Assembly (NCBI GenBank): GCA_015486055.1
Contig: WFSJ01000010.1
Span: 1 to 47,928 of the forward strand
Source: Acidobacteriota bacterium
GTDB lineage: Bacteria > Acidobacteriota > Aminicenantia > S016-38
Length of the DNA stretch: 47,928 nucleotides
Direction of reading: 5' to 3'
Position numbers and translations under genes: made by a program
Notes under the pieces: model-generated
The model's database searches: none
The model's input: only the letters and a program-made list of their open reading frames with translations
What the model was told of the DNA's origin: nothing
Shown: positions 27,602 through 37,217 of the stretch, one piece after another
How positions within the stretch are numbered: position 1 is the stretch's first letter
How the letters are laid out: each line of letters starts with the position of its first letter

Positions 27602-28153
27602 ATGAGTAGAATAGGGAAAATACCTTTGACTATCCCGGAAGGGATTAGTGTAACCATAGAGAAAAAGAAAAGGAAAATATTGTTTAAAAGCAAGGAAAAG
27701 CAACTGGAAACTCCTATCCCCTTGGGAATAAAAGTTAAGATGAAAGAAGGAAAGCTTATATTTACAAAAGAAAATGAACTTAAGCAGACTAGAGCTTATC
27801 ATGGCCTTGCAAGGTCTTTAGCGAGCAATGCTGTTATTGGACTGACAAAGGGATTCGAGAAGAGGCTGGAAGTCGAGGGCGTTGGCTACAGGGTCAACCT
27901 GAAAGGAAACGCTCTGGAATTCTCACTTGGATACTCCCACCCTGTAATATATGAGATCCCAGATGATGTGAAGATAACAGTGGAAAAGCCAAATAAAATT
28001 ATTATAAAGGGAATAGATAAACAGAGGGTTGGTGCTGTAGCAGCTAAAATAAGAAGCTTCAGGAAACCGGACCCTTACAAGGGGAAAGGCATAAAATATG
28101 AGGGGGAGGTTTTGAAATTAAAGCCAGGAAAATCAGGAGTGAAGGCATTATGA
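27602..28153 (+). CDS. rplF: 50S ribosomal protein L6 (uL6)
   Basis: A two-domain protein of 183 aa. The frame is open back to 27578, but the ATG at 27602, behind TAGGGGGAAAG, gives the family start MSRIGKIPLTIPEG. The signature PDPYKGKGIKYEGEV is at the C-terminus. It overlaps rplR by 4 nt. Confidence 0.95.
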   Translation: MSRIGKIPLTIPEGISVTIEKKKRKILFKSKEKQLETPIPLGIKVKMKEGKLIFTKENELKQTRAYHGLARSLASNAVIGLTKGFEKRLEVEGVGYRVNLKGNALEFSLGYSHPVIYEIPDDVKITVEKPNKIIIKGIDKQRVGAVAAKIRSFRKPDPYKGKGIKYEGEVLKLKPGKSGVKAL

Positions 28154-28524
28154 TAAAGGATAAAGTTGAAGAAAAGAAAAAGAGAAGGATAAAGATAAGA
28201 AAAAGGATAAAACAAAAGATAATCGGTACAGCGGAAAGGCCCAGGCTCACCGTTTACAAGAGCACCCGCTATATCTATGCTCAGGCTGTTGACGACTCCG
28301 TCGGAAGAACTGTGGCCTTCGCATCAACCTTAGAGAAAAGCTTTTTAGAGCTCGGAAAAAACAGAAAAAATCTTAAGGCAGCGGAAAAACTTGGAGAACT
28401 AATTGGAAAGAGACTCTTAGAAAGGGGAGTAAATTCAATTACATTCGATAGGAATGGATACCCATATCACGGAAAGGTGAAGGCCCTTGCGGAAGCAGTA
28501 AGAAAGGCGGGATTGAAATTTTAG
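28150..28524 (+). CDS. rplR: 50S ribosomal protein L18 (uL18)
   Basis: A 124-aa 5S rRNA-binding protein. It has a basic N-terminus (KKKRRIKIRKRI), RPRLTVYKSTRYIYAQAVDD, GELIGKRLLERGV and the C-terminal FDRNGYPYHGKVKALAEAVRKAG. The ATGA overlap couples it to rplF. Confidence 0.95.
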   Translation: MIKDKVEEKKKRRIKIRKRIKQKIIGTAERPRLTVYKSTRYIYAQAVDDSVGRTVAFASTLEKSFLELGKNRKNLKAAEKLGELIGKRLLERGVNSITFDRNGYPYHGKVKALAEAVRKAGLKF

Positions 28525-28532
28525 GAGGAAAA

Positions 28533-29063
28533 ATGGTAGAGAAAACAACGACATCCTTGGACGAGGCCGAGATACTTGAGGAAATACTTTCCATAAGAAG
28601 GGTTACAAAGGTTGTCACAGGAGGAAAAAATCTCAGATTCTCAGTCTTCGCGGCGGTTGGGGATAAAAATGGAAGGATAGGAATTGGAAAGGGTAAGGCA
28701 AGGGAAGTACCCTTAGCAATATCTAAGGCCATGGAAAGGGCAAAAAAAAATATGATAAAAATTCCACTTCTTGGAACTACCATACCCCACATAGCGAAGG
28801 CTAAATTCAGGGCAGCCACAGTTATTATAAAACCGGCAGCCGAGGGTACCGGGGCAATAGCAGGAAGCTCAGTGAGAAAAATCCTTGAGCTCGCAGGTGT
28901 TAAAGATGTCCTTGCAAAGATACTTGGCTCCAGAAATCCAATTACCAATGCCTATGCTACGATGAAAGCCTTAAAAATGCTTCTTGATCCATATAAAAAT
29001 GCTGAGGAAAGAGGAAAGGAGGTTGAAGAAATATGGCCAAGGTCAAGAAAAAGATCAAAATAA
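28533..29063 (+). CDS. rpsE: 30S ribosomal protein S5 (uS5)
   Basis: A 176-aa protein with an N-terminal double-stranded RNA-binding fold. It shows [35 protein letters not shown] and the C-terminal [18 protein letters not shown]-like segment. Its last 31 nt are shared with rpmD in another frame. TTAGGAGG precedes the ATG. Confidence 0.95.
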   Translation: MVEKTTTSLDEAEILEEILSIRRVTKVVTGGKNLRFSVFAAVGDKNGRIGIGKGKAREVPLAISKAMERAKKNMIKIPLLGTTIPHIAKAKFRAATVIIKPAAEGTGAIAGSSVRKILELAGVKDVLAKILGSRNPITNAYATMKALKMLLDPYKNAEERGKEVEEIWPRSRKRSK

Positions 29064-29227
29064 CCTTAGTAAAAAGCCCAATAGGGTATTCGGGATACCA
29101 GCGGGAGGTCTTGAGGGGACTTGGCCTCAGAAAATTGAATAGCTCAATAATTAAAGAAGACACCCCATCAATAAGGGGAATGATCAACAAGGTCCCCCAT
29201 TTATTAAAAGTTGAGGAGGTAAAATGA
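29033..29227 (+). CDS. rpmD: 50S ribosomal protein L30 (uL30)
   Basis: A 64-aa protein with [30 protein letters not shown] in sections, [15 protein letters not shown] at the end. The start ATG (29033) lies 31 nt before the rpsE stop and is preceded by AGGAGGTTGAAG inside rpsE, so the overlap is real. It overlaps rplO by 4 nt. Confidence 0.92.
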   Translation: MAKVKKKIKITLVKSPIGYSGYQREVLRGLGLRKLNSSIIKEDTPSIRGMINKVPHLLKVEEVK

Positions 29228-29670
29228 GGCTTCATCAGATTTCGCCGGATAAAAAAGCCCTAAAAAACAGAAAGAGAATTGGCAGAGGCCCGGGTTCAGG
29301 ATACGGAAGGACTTCAGGAAGAGGACACAAGGGTCAGAAATCGAGAAGTGGATATTCAAGGAAATGGGGTTTTGAAGGAGGGCAGATGCCTCTTTACAGA
29401 AGAATACCAAAGCGGGGATTCAAAAACACTCTTTTTTCTAAGGATTATCAGATAGTAAATCTCAAAAAGATAAATGGACTTGAAGAGAATTTAATAGACC
29501 CAAAAATTCTGAAGGAAAAGGGGATAATAAAGAAGCTCTCGGTTCCTGTGAAAATTCTATCTGAAGGTGAGATAAAAAAGCCCTATGAAATTCACGCTCA
29601 TAAATTTAGCAGAAAGGCAAAGGAGAAAATAGAGGCTGGTGGGGGAAAAGCCATAGAAATAGGAGGTTAA
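29224..29670 (+). CDS. rplO: 50S ribosomal protein L15 (uL15)
   Basis: A 148-aa protein with the glycine- and lysine-rich N-terminus ([27 protein letters not shown] in sections), [18 protein letters not shown] and the C-terminal [12 protein letters not shown]. The AGGAGG of the L30 tail serves as ribosome-binding site. Confidence 0.95.
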   Translation: MRLHQISPDKKALKNRKRIGRGPGSGYGRTSGRGHKGQKSRSGYSRKWGFEGGQMPLYRRIPKRGFKNTLFSKDYQIVNLKKINGLEENLIDPKILKEKGIIKKLSVPVKILSEGEIKKPYEIHAHKFSRKAKEKIEAGGGKAIEIGG

Positions 29671-29671
29671 A

Positions 29672-31045
29672 GTGCCTAATCCCATAAGGAATATGTTCTC
29701 AATCCCTGAACTCAAAAAAAGGATACTGTTTACCCTTGCTATGCTTGCTGTTTTCAGAATAGGAGGGCATATACCTACTCCAGGAATAAATGGTAAGGCT
29801 CTTGCAGCATTTTTTTCCCAGGTTCAGGGAAGCTTCCTTGGTCTTGTTGACCTTTTTTCAGGTGGAAACCTTTCTCAGATGACTATTTTTGCCTTAGGAG
29901 TTATGCCCTACATCTCCGCTGCCATTATAATGGAACTCCTTGTTGTGGTTTCACCCTATATAGAAAAGCTTTCAAAGGAAGGAGAATTTGGAAGAAGAAA
30001 GATAACAGAATACACAAGATACGGAACAGTGGCTATCTGCATAATTCAGTCCTTCGGCATAGCTACGATGCTTGAATCAATGAAGGGCGGGATAGTAATG
30101 TTTCCAGGGATGGGATTCAAACTCCTTACGGTTTTAACCCTCACAACAGGCAGCATCTTCCTTATGTGGCTTGGTGAACAGATAACAGATAAAGGTATAG
30201 GGAACGGAATATCACTCTTAATCTTTGCAGGGATAATAAAGAGATTCCCTTCCCAGTTTAAAAGAGTCTACCGCCAAGTGGTTGACGGTGAGATAAGTGT
30301 GATAAGTCTCATCCTCTTTATTGTGCTTCTCCTTCTAATCACTGGAATTGTAGTATTTGTAGAGAGAGCATATAGAAGGATACCAATACAATATGCAAAG
30401 AGGGTAGTCGGAAGAAAGGTGTACGGAGGACAATCAACCCATCTTCCCATAAAAGTAAATACAGGTGGCGTTATACCCATAATTTTTGCCTCGTCGATAG
30501 TAACTATCCCCACCGCTTTCCAGGGACTTGCAAAAAAATATAAATGGTTTGGAGATCTTGCCCACCAGTTAAGTTGGGGAATGCCATTATACAGTCTTCT
30601 TTATTTTGTAGGCATAATATTCTTTGCCTATTTTTATGTCTCGATAATATTCAATCCGGTAGATGTAGCTGACAATGTTAGAAAATACGGCGGATTTATA
30701 CCCGGGATAAGACCTGGGAAACCCACTTCTGATTACATAGACAAAGTCCTTTCAAAGCTTACCTTTGTGGGTGCAATATACCTTGCTTTGGTTGCGATAA
30801 TTCCTGAATTTATGATCTTTGGATTTAAAGTTGGGGCACTTCCATGGATAGGACCTTCTCTTGAGAGAATAATGCCCAATTGGGTCGTTTCAGGCCTTGG
30901 AATTCAGTTCTTCTTCGGAGGCACCTCCCTTCTAATTGTGGTTGGAGTTGCCATGGACACTCTACAGCAAGTAGAGGCCCAACTCGTTATGAGAAACTAT
31001 GATGGATTTATGAAGGGCGTCAGAGTAAGGGGGAGGAGAGGATGA
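29672..31045 (+). CDS. secY: Preprotein translocase subunit SecY
   Basis: A 457-aa channel protein with ten membrane helices. It begins at a GTG (29672) behind AGGAGG. Recognisable parts are PELKKRILFTLAMLAVFRIGGHIPTPGI in sections, the plug region with GGNLSQMTIFALGVMPYISA, and GNGISLLIFAGI. The cytosolic loop is YAKRVVGRKVYGG. It ends GVRVRGRRG and overlaps adk by 4 nt. Its place after rplO is the standard spc order. Confidence 0.97.
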   Translation: MPNPIRNMFSIPELKKRILFTLAMLAVFRIGGHIPTPGINGKALAAFFSQVQGSFLGLVDLFSGGNLSQMTIFALGVMPYISAAIIMELLVVVSPYIEKLSKEGEFGRRKITEYTRYGTVAICIIQSFGIATMLESMKGGIVMFPGMGFKLLTVLTLTTGSIFLMWLGEQITDKGIGNGISLLIFAGIIKRFPSQFKRVYRQVVDGEISVISLILFIVLLLLITGIVVFVERAYRRIPIQYAKRVVGRKVYGGQSTHLPIKVNTGGVIPIIFASSIVTIPTAFQGLAKKYKWFGDLAHQLSWGMPLYSLLYFVGIIFFAYFYVSIIFNPVDVADNVRKYGGFIPGIRPGKPTSDYIDKVLSKLTFVGAIYLALVAIIPEFMIFGFKVGALPWIGPSLERIMPNWVVSGLGIQFFFGGTSLLIVVGVAMDTLQQVEAQLVMRNYDGFMKGVRVRGRRG

Positions 31046-31665
31046 TAATAGTGCTTTTGGGACTTCCAGGGGCTGGGAAAGGAACCCAAGGGGAGCTTCT
31101 CTCCTCTAAACTTGGCATAAAAAAAGTTTCAACAGGGGACATTTTAAGGGAAGCTGTAAGAAAGGCTACACCCCTCGGTCTTCAAGCAAAAGAGGCCATG
31201 GACAAAGGGGAATTGGTAAGTGACGATATAGTTATTGGAATAGTAAAGGAAGAATTAAGTGGGAAAAACTGCAGAAAGGGATGCATAATGGATGGCTTTC
31301 CGAGAAATCTCCAACAGGCCAAAGAACTGGAAAGGATGAAAATTAAATGCAAGGCAGTGCACATAAAAGTCCCCGAGGAAGAGGTGATAAAAAGGCTCTC
31401 ATCAAGGAGAGTATGTCCTAACTGCGGCGCGCTTTATAACCTTATTACAAATCCACCTAAGAAAGATGAAAAATGTGACATTTGCGGTGAAAATCTTATC
31501 CAGAGGGAAGACGACAGGGAGGAGGTTATTAAAGAAAGGATAAAAGTTTATAAGGAAAGCACAGAGCAATTGATTAATTATTACAGGAGAAAGGGCAAGC
31601 TCATCGAAATAAATGGAGTTGGAAGTGCAAAAGAGGTTCACCGCAGATTGGAGGTTGCACTTTGA
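31042..31665 (+). CDS. adk: Adenylate kinase, zinc-LID form
   Basis: Interconverts AMP, ADP and ATP. The 207-aa protein has the P-loop GLPGAGKGTQ (7-16), the AMP-binding GFPRNLQQAKEL, and a LID with C125-X2-C128 and C145-X2-C148, the four-cysteine zinc form. The DDREEVIKERI segment follows. The secY-adk-map-infA order is common in bacteria. Overlaps of 4 nt on both sides. Confidence 0.96.
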   Translation: MIIVLLGLPGAGKGTQGELLSSKLGIKKVSTGDILREAVRKATPLGLQAKEAMDKGELVSDDIVIGIVKEELSGKNCRKGCIMDGFPRNLQQAKELERMKIKCKAVHIKVPEEEVIKRLSSRRVCPNCGALYNLITNPPKKDEKCDICGENLIQREDDREEVIKERIKVYKESTEQLINYYRRKGKLIEINGVGSAKEVHRRLEVAL

Positions 31666-32432
31666 TTACGATAAAAACAGAAGAAGAAATAAAAAAGATG
31701 AGGGAAGCGGGAAGAATCACAGGGCTTATACTTCAAGAAGTTTCCAAAATGGTAAAACCCGGAATTTCAGCAGCAAAACTCAATTCCTTCGCAGAGGAAA
31801 GGACAAGGGAATTAGGGGCAATTCCAGCATTTAAGAACTATCCAAACCCATTTTCATTTAGCCGTTACCCTGCAGCCCTTTGCGTTTCAATAAACGAAGA
31901 GGTAGTTCATGGAATACCAAGAAAGGGGAAGATAATAAGAGAAGGCGACATAGTAAGTCTGGATTTCGGGGTAAAGAAGGATGGATATTACGGGGATTCT
32001 GCCCTCACAGTAGGAGTTGAACCTCTTGACGAGAGGAAAAAGAAGCTCATAAAGGTTACAGAGGAATCTCTTTATAAGGGAATTGAGGCAGCAAAGCCCG
32101 GGGCAAGGCTTTCGGACATATCCAATGCTGTTCAAACCTACGTGGAGTCTCACGGCTTTTCTGTTATAAGGGACTTTACAGGCCACGGTATAGGTTCTTC
32201 TCTTCACGAAGAACCTCAAATTCCCAATTTTGGACCGAAGGGTGAGGGCCCAATTTTAAGAGAACATATGATTTTCGCGATAGAACCAATGGTTGCCATG
32301 GGAACATGGATGGTCAGAATAACAACCGACGGTTGGACTGCAGTAACAACAGATGGATTACCTTCTGCACATTTTGAACACACAATAGTTATTAAAGAAG
32401 GAAAGCCGGAAATCCTAACAAAGGTGAATTAA
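31662..32432 (+). CDS. map: Methionine aminopeptidase, type I
   Basis: Removes the initiator methionine from new proteins. It is 256 aa with the five metal ligands in order: the Asp pair in [16 protein letters not shown], His in [14 protein letters not shown], Glu in FAIEPMV and Glu in FEHTIVI. The start is a TTG (31662) whose bases overlap the adk stop as TTGA. The infA start overlaps its stop by one base (TAATG). Confidence 0.95.
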   Translation: MITIKTEEEIKKMREAGRITGLILQEVSKMVKPGISAAKLNSFAEERTRELGAIPAFKNYPNPFSFSRYPAALCVSINEEVVHGIPRKGKIIREGDIVSLDFGVKKDGYYGDSALTVGVEPLDERKKKLIKVTEESLYKGIEAAKPGARLSDISNAVQTYVESHGFSVIRDFTGHGIGSSLHEEPQIPNFGPKGEGPILREHMIFAIEPMVAMGTWMVRITTDGWTAVTTDGLPSAHFEHTIVIKEGKPEILTKVN

Positions 32433-32656
32433 TGGCCAACAAAGAAGATTTCATCCAGATCTCAGGTGTTATATTAGAAGCTCTTCCCAATGCAACATTT
32501 AAGGTAAAGCTTGAGACTGGACACAGTCTTCTTGCTCATGTCTCAGGAAGGATGAGGAAAAATTTTATAAGGCTTCTTCCCGGAGATAAGGTTCTTGTTG
32601 AGATATCAAAATACGACCCGAAGAAGGGTAGAATAATCTATAGATTTTCAAGATGA
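32432..32656 (+). CDS. infA: Translation initiation factor IF-1
   Basis: A 74-aa OB-fold factor that binds the A site of the 30S subunit. It shows [46 protein letters not shown] in sections, and [11 protein letters not shown] at the end. It begins with a TAATG overlap with map. Confidence 0.95.
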   Translation: MANKEDFIQISGVILEALPNATFKVKLETGHSLLAHVSGRMRKNFIRLLPGDKVLVEISKYDPKKGRIIYRFSR

Positions 32657-32664
32657 GGTGAGGC

Positions 32665-32778
32665 ATGAAAGTAAGATCTTCAGTAAAAAAAATTTGCAAG
32701 GACTGCAAGATAATAAAGAGAAAGGGTGTTGTTATGGTAATATGTAAGAATCCCAAGCATAAACAGAGACAAGGATAG
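32665..32778 (+). CDS. rpmJ: 50S ribosomal protein L36 (bL36)
   Basis: A 37-aa protein, [20 protein letters not shown] and onward, with the zinc ligands C11, C14, C27 and H32. GAGGTGAGG precedes the ATG. It sits in its usual place between infA and rpsM. Confidence 0.95.
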   Translation: MKVRSSVKKICKDCKIIKRKGVVMVICKNPKHKQRQG

Positions 32779-32787
32779 GAGGTAAAC

Positions 32788-33162
32788 ATGCCAAGAATTG
32801 CAGGAGTTAACATTCCCGATAATAAAAGAATATTTGTTTCCCTCACCTATCTTTACGGAATAGGCAGGTCAAAATCCCTGAGCATTTTGAAGAGGGCTGG
32901 AGTTAATCCTATGAAAAAGGCAAACACGCTTACCTCTGAGGAACTCTCCAAGGTCAGGAAAATAATAGAAAACCAGGAGAAAGTTGAAGGGGATTTAAAG
33001 AAAGAAGTATCAATGAACATCAAAAGGTTAATAGAGATAGGCTCTTATAGAGGATTGAGACATAGAAAAGGACTTCCTGTAAGGGGACAAAGAACCCACT
33101 CAAATGCAAGGACAAGGAGAGGTCGTCCAAAGGGCAGTATCCTCAAGAGAAAGAAGAAATAG
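32788..33162 (+). CDS. rpsM: 30S ribosomal protein S13 (uS13)
   Basis: A 124-aa 30S head protein that touches the P-site tRNA. It shows [52 protein letters not shown] and the basic C-terminal tail. AGGAGG precedes the ATG. Confidence 0.96.
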   Translation: MPRIAGVNIPDNKRIFVSLTYLYGIGRSKSLSILKRAGVNPMKKANTLTSEELSKVRKIIENQEKVEGDLKKEVSMNIKRLIEIGSYRGLRHRKGLPVRGQRTHSNARTRRGRPKGSILKRKKK

Positions 33163-33174
33163 GAGGTAGAATAA

Positions 33175-33564
33175 ATGGCTAAAAGAGGAAGAATAAAGAA
33201 AAAAAGGGAAAAGAAAGTTATCCCTCATGGAATAGCTTACATCCAATCCACATTTAACAATACAATCATCACCATAACAGATCCTGACGGCAATGTAGTT
33301 TCCTGGACAAGTGGGGGAAAAATGGGGATCAAGGGAACAAGAAAGGGCACTCCTTATGCAGCCCAACTTGCTGCAAGACAAGTGGCTCAAGAAGCACTAC
33401 AGATGGGAATGAGGAGTATTGATGTAAAGGTAAAGGGACCGGGACCTGGAAGAGAGGCTGCCATAAGAACACTCCATCACTCAGGAGTCCAGATAAAATC
33501 CATAAAGGATGTAACTCCTATCCCCCACAACGGGTGCAGACCAAGAAGGCCGAGAAGAGTGTAG
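33175..33564 (+). CDS. rpsK: 30S ribosomal protein S11 (uS11)
   Basis: A 129-aa platform protein. It has [40 protein letters not shown], and [15 protein letters not shown], ending [17 protein letters not shown] precedes the start and rpsD follows after 12 nt. Confidence 0.96.
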   Translation: MAKRGRIKKKREKKVIPHGIAYIQSTFNNTIITITDPDGNVVSWTSGGKMGIKGTRKGTPYAAQLAARQVAQEALQMGMRSIDVKVKGPGPGREAAIRTLHHSGVQIKSIKDVTPIPHNGCRPRRPRRV

Positions 33565-33576
33565 AAGGAGGAGAAG

Positions 33577-34212
33577 ATGGCACGCTATATTGGACCTGTT
33601 TGCAGGCTTTGCAGGGCAGAGAAAACAAAACTTTTCCTGAAAGGAGCAAAATGCCTTTCTGACAAATGTCCTTTAGAGAAAAGGCACTATTCACCTGGAG
33701 CTCATGGAGGAAGCTTGGAAAGGAGGAAAAAAAGTCTATACGGGATTCAGCTCAGGGAAAAACAGAAGGTAAGGAGATTCTATGGAGTCCTTGAGAGACA
33801 ATTCAGAAGGTATTTTGAAAAAGCTGAGAGAATGAAAGGAAAGACAGGCGATAATCTTCTTACCTTGCTTGAGAGGAGACTTGACAATGTAATTTACAGA
33901 TTGGGCTTTGCTTATTCAAGGCACCATGCCCGTCAGCTTGTAAATCACGGACATTTCTTGGTAAATGGAAAGAATGTAAATATCGCCTCTTACCTTACAA
34001 GAGAAGGGGATGAAATAAGCTTTAAAGAAAGGTCGGGAAATAATGAAAACATAAAAGCTATGATAGGAGACCTTAAAACAAAGGCCCAAACCCCAAACTG
34101 GCTGGAGACAGATTGGGATAATCTTAAGGGTAAAGTTATAGCTCTTCCAAAAAGGGAAGATGTAAGTCTCCCCGTGGAGGAGCACTTAATAGTAGAGCTA
34201 TACTCCAAGTAA
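33577..34212 (+). CDS. rpsD: 30S ribosomal protein S4 (uS4), zinc form
   Basis: A 211-aa primary 16S rRNA-binding protein. The N-terminus carries C9-X2-C12-X13-C26-X4-C31, a zinc site found in the C+ form. [15 protein letters not shown] and the S4 domain [17 protein letters not shown] follow. In Escherichia coli S4 represses the alpha operon. Confidence 0.96.
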   Translation: MARYIGPVCRLCRAEKTKLFLKGAKCLSDKCPLEKRHYSPGAHGGSLERRKKSLYGIQLREKQKVRRFYGVLERQFRRYFEKAERMKGKTGDNLLTLLERRLDNVIYRLGFAYSRHHARQLVNHGHFLVNGKNVNIASYLTREGDEISFKERSGNNENIKAMIGDLKTKAQTPNWLETDWDNLKGKVIALPKREDVSLPVEEHLIVELYSK

Positions 34213-34222
34213 GGAGGCATAT

Positions 34223-35245
34223 ATGATTTTTGGATTGGAATTTCACAGACCGCGATTCGCAGAAGTAGAGGAGATGACCGATACTTATGGACGCTTCTCG
34301 GCTCAACCCTTTGAAAAAGGGTACGGGGTAACTATGGGTAATTCTCTAAGGAGAGTTCTTCTCTCCTCAATAGAAGGTGCGGCGATAACAGCGGTAAAAA
34401 TAGAGGGAGCTCCTCATGAATTTACTCCTTTGCCAGGTGTTAAGGAAGATGTCATAGACATTATTCTCAACCTAAAATCCATTCCCATTTCTATGAAAGT
34501 TCCCTACGAAAAGGTTATGAGAATTAAGGAAAAAGGACCAAAGGAAATATATTCAAAAGATATAGAACACGATGGGGATATAGAGATAAAGGATCCTAAT
34601 ATTCTCCTGGCTACCCTTGACGATGATAGTTTTCTTGAGGTTGAGATGAGGGTCAAAAATGGAAGAGGATATGTTCCTGCATCGGACAATTATGACCCTG
34701 ATCTTCCGGTTGGCTATATACCCATAGACTCTTCTCACTCTCCTGTTAAGAAGGTCAACTTCACAATTAAGCCTGCAAGGGTAGGAAGAAAGACAGACTA
34801 CGAAAAGTTAATTCTTGAAATATGGACCAACGGTGCAATTCCTCCTGAGCAGGCCCTTGTAAGATCAGCACAAATTCTTCAGGAACATCTTTCCATATTC
34901 TTTGGAGTTTCGCAGAAGGAAGAAATAACCCTTCCCAGGAAAAGCCCAGAGCCATCGGCAGCCTATGCTATAGATTTTCTCAGGAAAAGGATAGATGAGT
35001 TCAATCTCACGGCAAGATCAGTAAACGCACTCAAGTCAATAGAAGTTGAAAGAATCTACCAATTAGTTCAGAAGAGCAAAGCTGAACTTCTTAAGGCTAA
35101 AAACTTCGGCAAGAAATCTCTGACAGAGATTGAGTCATTAATTGAGAGTCACGGACTTTCCCTTGGAATAGAGCTTCCTAAAAACCTGTTAAAGGAATTA
35201 GAAAGAGAGGAAAAAACAGAAGGGGGAAACAGAGATGAGGCATAG
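34223..35245 (+). CDS. rpoA: RNA polymerase alpha subunit
   Basis: A 340-aa subunit with the N-terminal assembly domain (PFEKGYGVTMGNSLRRVLLSS, PGVKEDVIDIILNLK) and the DNA-binding C-terminal domain (about 255-320) with TARSVNALKSIEVERIYQLV and LLKAKNFGKKSLTEI. AAGGAGG precedes the ATG. Its end overlaps the rplQ start by 11 nt. Confidence 0.97.
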   Translation: MIFGLEFHRPRFAEVEEMTDTYGRFSAQPFEKGYGVTMGNSLRRVLLSSIEGAAITAVKIEGAPHEFTPLPGVKEDVIDIILNLKSIPISMKVPYEKVMRIKEKGPKEIYSKDIEHDGDIEIKDPNILLATLDDDSFLEVEMRVKNGRGYVPASDNYDPDLPVGYIPIDSSHSPVKKVNFTIKPARVGRKTDYEKLILEIWTNGAIPPEQALVRSAQILQEHLSIFFGVSQKEEITLPRKSPEPSAAYAIDFLRKRIDEFNLTARSVNALKSIEVERIYQLVQKSKAELLKAKNFGKKSLTEIESLIESHGLSLGIELPKNLLKELEREEKTEGGNRDEA

Positions 35246-35624
35246 AAAAGGCTACAGGAAACTCGGAAGAGACTCTGCCCACAGGATGGCCCTCCTGAGA
35301 AATCTCGTAACATCACTTATTGAAAATGAGAGGGTGGTTACAACATTAGCTAAGGCAAAAGAGGCAAGGAAGTTTGCCGATAGGATGGTTGAGCTCGCAA
35401 AAAAAGGAAATCTTCATCACAGAAGGCTTGCATACAGATTTATTTACAAAAAAGAGGCGGTAAGAAAATTGTTTGATCTGCTGGCCAATAGATTTCAGGA
35501 TAGGGAGGGTGGATACACAAGGATTCTAAAACTTCCCAAAAACAGAAAGGGGGACGGAGCAGAAATGGCAATTCTCGAATTTGTGGATTACGAGTTCAAA
35601 CCAAAGGAAAAGAAAAAAGAATAA
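35235..35624 (+). CDS. rplQ: 50S ribosomal protein L17 (bL17)
   Basis: A 129-aa protein and the last of the 35-gene run. It shows MRHRKGYRKLGRDSAHRMAL, LVTSLIENERVVTTLAKAKEAR and GGYTRILKLPKNRKGDGAEMA in sections. AGGGGGAAACAG inside rpoA serves as ribosome-binding site. The next gene is convergent after 30 nt, with no hairpin terminator that I can see. Confidence 0.96.
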   Translation: MRHRKGYRKLGRDSAHRMALLRNLVTSLIENERVVTTLAKAKEARKFADRMVELAKKGNLHHRRLAYRFIYKKEAVRKLFDLLANRFQDREGGYTRILKLPKNRKGDGAEMAILEFVDYEFKPKEKKKE

Positions 35625-35654
35625 GAAAGTTTTTCAACCTTCCTGGGAAAACGG

Positions 35655-37166
35655 TCAAGAGAGTAAGCCTTTTATTTTCCTTGCCTGTTTTTCATAAATC
35701 TTTCTGAAATGATAACCGTAGATTTCAAAGGTAACTGCCAATGGAAAAAGTTTGGGTTTTTTGAAGGCTGTTTTAATGAGAGCTCTCCAGTAATATCTCC
35801 TCCCTTTTCCCCACAGACCTATTACAAAAATTGACCTCAAGAATGCCCTTATCCTCGTCCATGTAAGTTTAGGACGAGCTTTGGCAATTGGATTGTAAGA
35901 CTTCACAAAAGAATTAAACCTTTCATACAGATATTTTTGAGAATAAATTTTGTCCACTACCCACTTATATCCCTTAAGAAGTTTCTTGTAGTCCATCTTT
36001 GGTATGAAATTAATGGAAAAATCAGTATTATTGTCTACAAATTCTTTTATCAGCCTCCCCTGTTTTTTCAATCTCTCATAAAGTTTCGTTCCTTTGGGAG
36101 CCTGTAAGAGGCCAACCATGGCAGTTATTATTCCACTTTTCTGAATGAAATCAACCATTGACTTAAATATTTCAGGCGGGTCATTGTCAAAACCGAGTAT
36201 AAATCCACCTTGAACGATCAAACCATGTTCGTGGATTCTTTTAATGGAATCCATTATGTTTCTTGAATAGTTCTGGACTTTATGCACTTCTTTAAGGCTT
36301 TCCGGGTTAGGGCTTTCTATACCCACGAAAACCTCATTAAATCCTGCATCAACCATCATATTCATAAGTTCTTCATCATCAGCAAGGTTAAGGGAAGCCT
36401 CCGTGAAAAAATGATAGGGGTAATTTCTGAACTTTGACCACCGGATAATTGCGGGAAGGACTTCGCTCTTGAGCTTTCTCCTGTTCCCAATGAAGTTATC
36501 ATCAACAAAGAATATTCCTCCTTTCCATCCAAGATTGTATAGGCTCTCAAGTTCTGAGATTATCTGGGAACCACTTTTTGTTCTCGGCCTGTGACCGTAA
36601 AGAAGAGGAATATCACAAAATTCGCAGTTGAATGGGCAGCCCCTTGAAAACTGAATATTCATCGAGTCATATCTTTTCATTTTGGCAAGTCTAAATTCAG
36701 GGACAGGAGTTTTTTCTATATCGGCAAACCCCTCAGCAGAATATATTTTTTTTGCCTTTCCTTCGCTAAGATCATCAAGAAATCTCTTTAATGTAACTTC
36801 TGCTTCATTGAGAACAAGGTGGTCCACAGTTTCCATAAACTCCTCGTAGTGCATTGTAAAGAGTGGACCGCCAGCCACAATTTTCTTTCCAAGCTTTTTT
36901 GCTCGCCCTATAATTTCCTCAGCGGATTTTCTCTGTATTGCCATCGCACTTATCATTACAAAATCTGCCCAGTAAAGGTCATCATCCTTAAGATTTTCAA
37001 TATTGAGATCAACAAGCTTCAATTCCCAGTCCTTTGGGAGAAGAGCAGCAACAGTAAGAAGACCGAGGGGTGGGAAGGTTGAACTTTTTCTCACGAATTT
37101 CAGCGCATAGCTGAAACTCCAGAAGGTCTCAGGAAATTCAGGATAGACCAAAATAGCTTTTTTCAT
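35655..37166 (-). CDS. B12-binding-domain radical SAM protein (DUF4070-type)
   Basis: A 503-aa iron-sulfur enzyme. Residues 1-140 form a cobalamin-binding-like Rossmann domain (PPLGLLTVAALLP, VDLNIENL, GGPLFT), without the DxHxxG histidine. The radical SAM cluster is C177-X3-C181-X2-C184 in RGCPFNCEFCDIP, followed by GHRPRTKS, FVDDNFIGN and a TIM barrel with GIESPN and GGFILGFD. The C-terminal half, with SINFIPKMDY, resembles DUF4070. Related proteins include methylases of lipids and hopanoids, but the reaction here is unknown. GAGGTG precedes the ATG. Confidence 0.88.
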   Translation of the reverse strand: MKKAILVYPEFPETFWSFSYALKFVRKSSTFPPLGLLTVAALLPKDWELKLVDLNIENLKDDDLYWADFVMISAMAIQRKSAEEIIGRAKKLGKKIVAGGPLFTMHYEEFMETVDHLVLNEAEVTLKRFLDDLSEGKAKKIYSAEGFADIEKTPVPEFRLAKMKRYDSMNIQFSRGCPFNCEFCDIPLLYGHRPRTKSGSQIISELESLYNLGWKGGIFFVDDNFIGNRRKLKSEVLPAIIRWSKFRNYPYHFFTEASLNLADDEELMNMMVDAGFNEVFVGIESPNPESLKEVHKVQNYSRNIMDSIKRIHEHGLIVQGGFILGFDNDPPEIFKSMVDFIQKSGIITAMVGLLQAPKGTKLYERLKKQGRLIKEFVDNNTDFSINFIPKMDYKKLLKGYKWVVDKIYSQKYLYERFNSFVKSYNPIAKARPKLTWTRIRAFLRSIFVIGLWGKGRRYYWRALIKTAFKKPKLFPLAVTFEIYGYHFRKIYEKQARKIKGLLS

Positions 37167-37183
37167 ATTTCACCTCTTCTTTA

Positions 37184-37189
37184 ATTATA
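37184..37189 (-). promoter_or_regulatory. Candidate -10 for the radical SAM gene
   Basis: Perfect TATAAT on the minus strand. The start point would be near 37177, directly at the GAGGTG ribosome-binding site, so the leader would be about 11 nt. No convincing -35. Confidence 0.4.
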
Positions 37190-37217
37190 CTCCTTAAAAA
37201 CTTAAAAAGCAGAAAAT

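Noticed and set aside
35625-35654. Terminator between rplQ and the radical SAM gene
   Set aside because: No stem-loop with a T-run can be drawn in these 30 bases.
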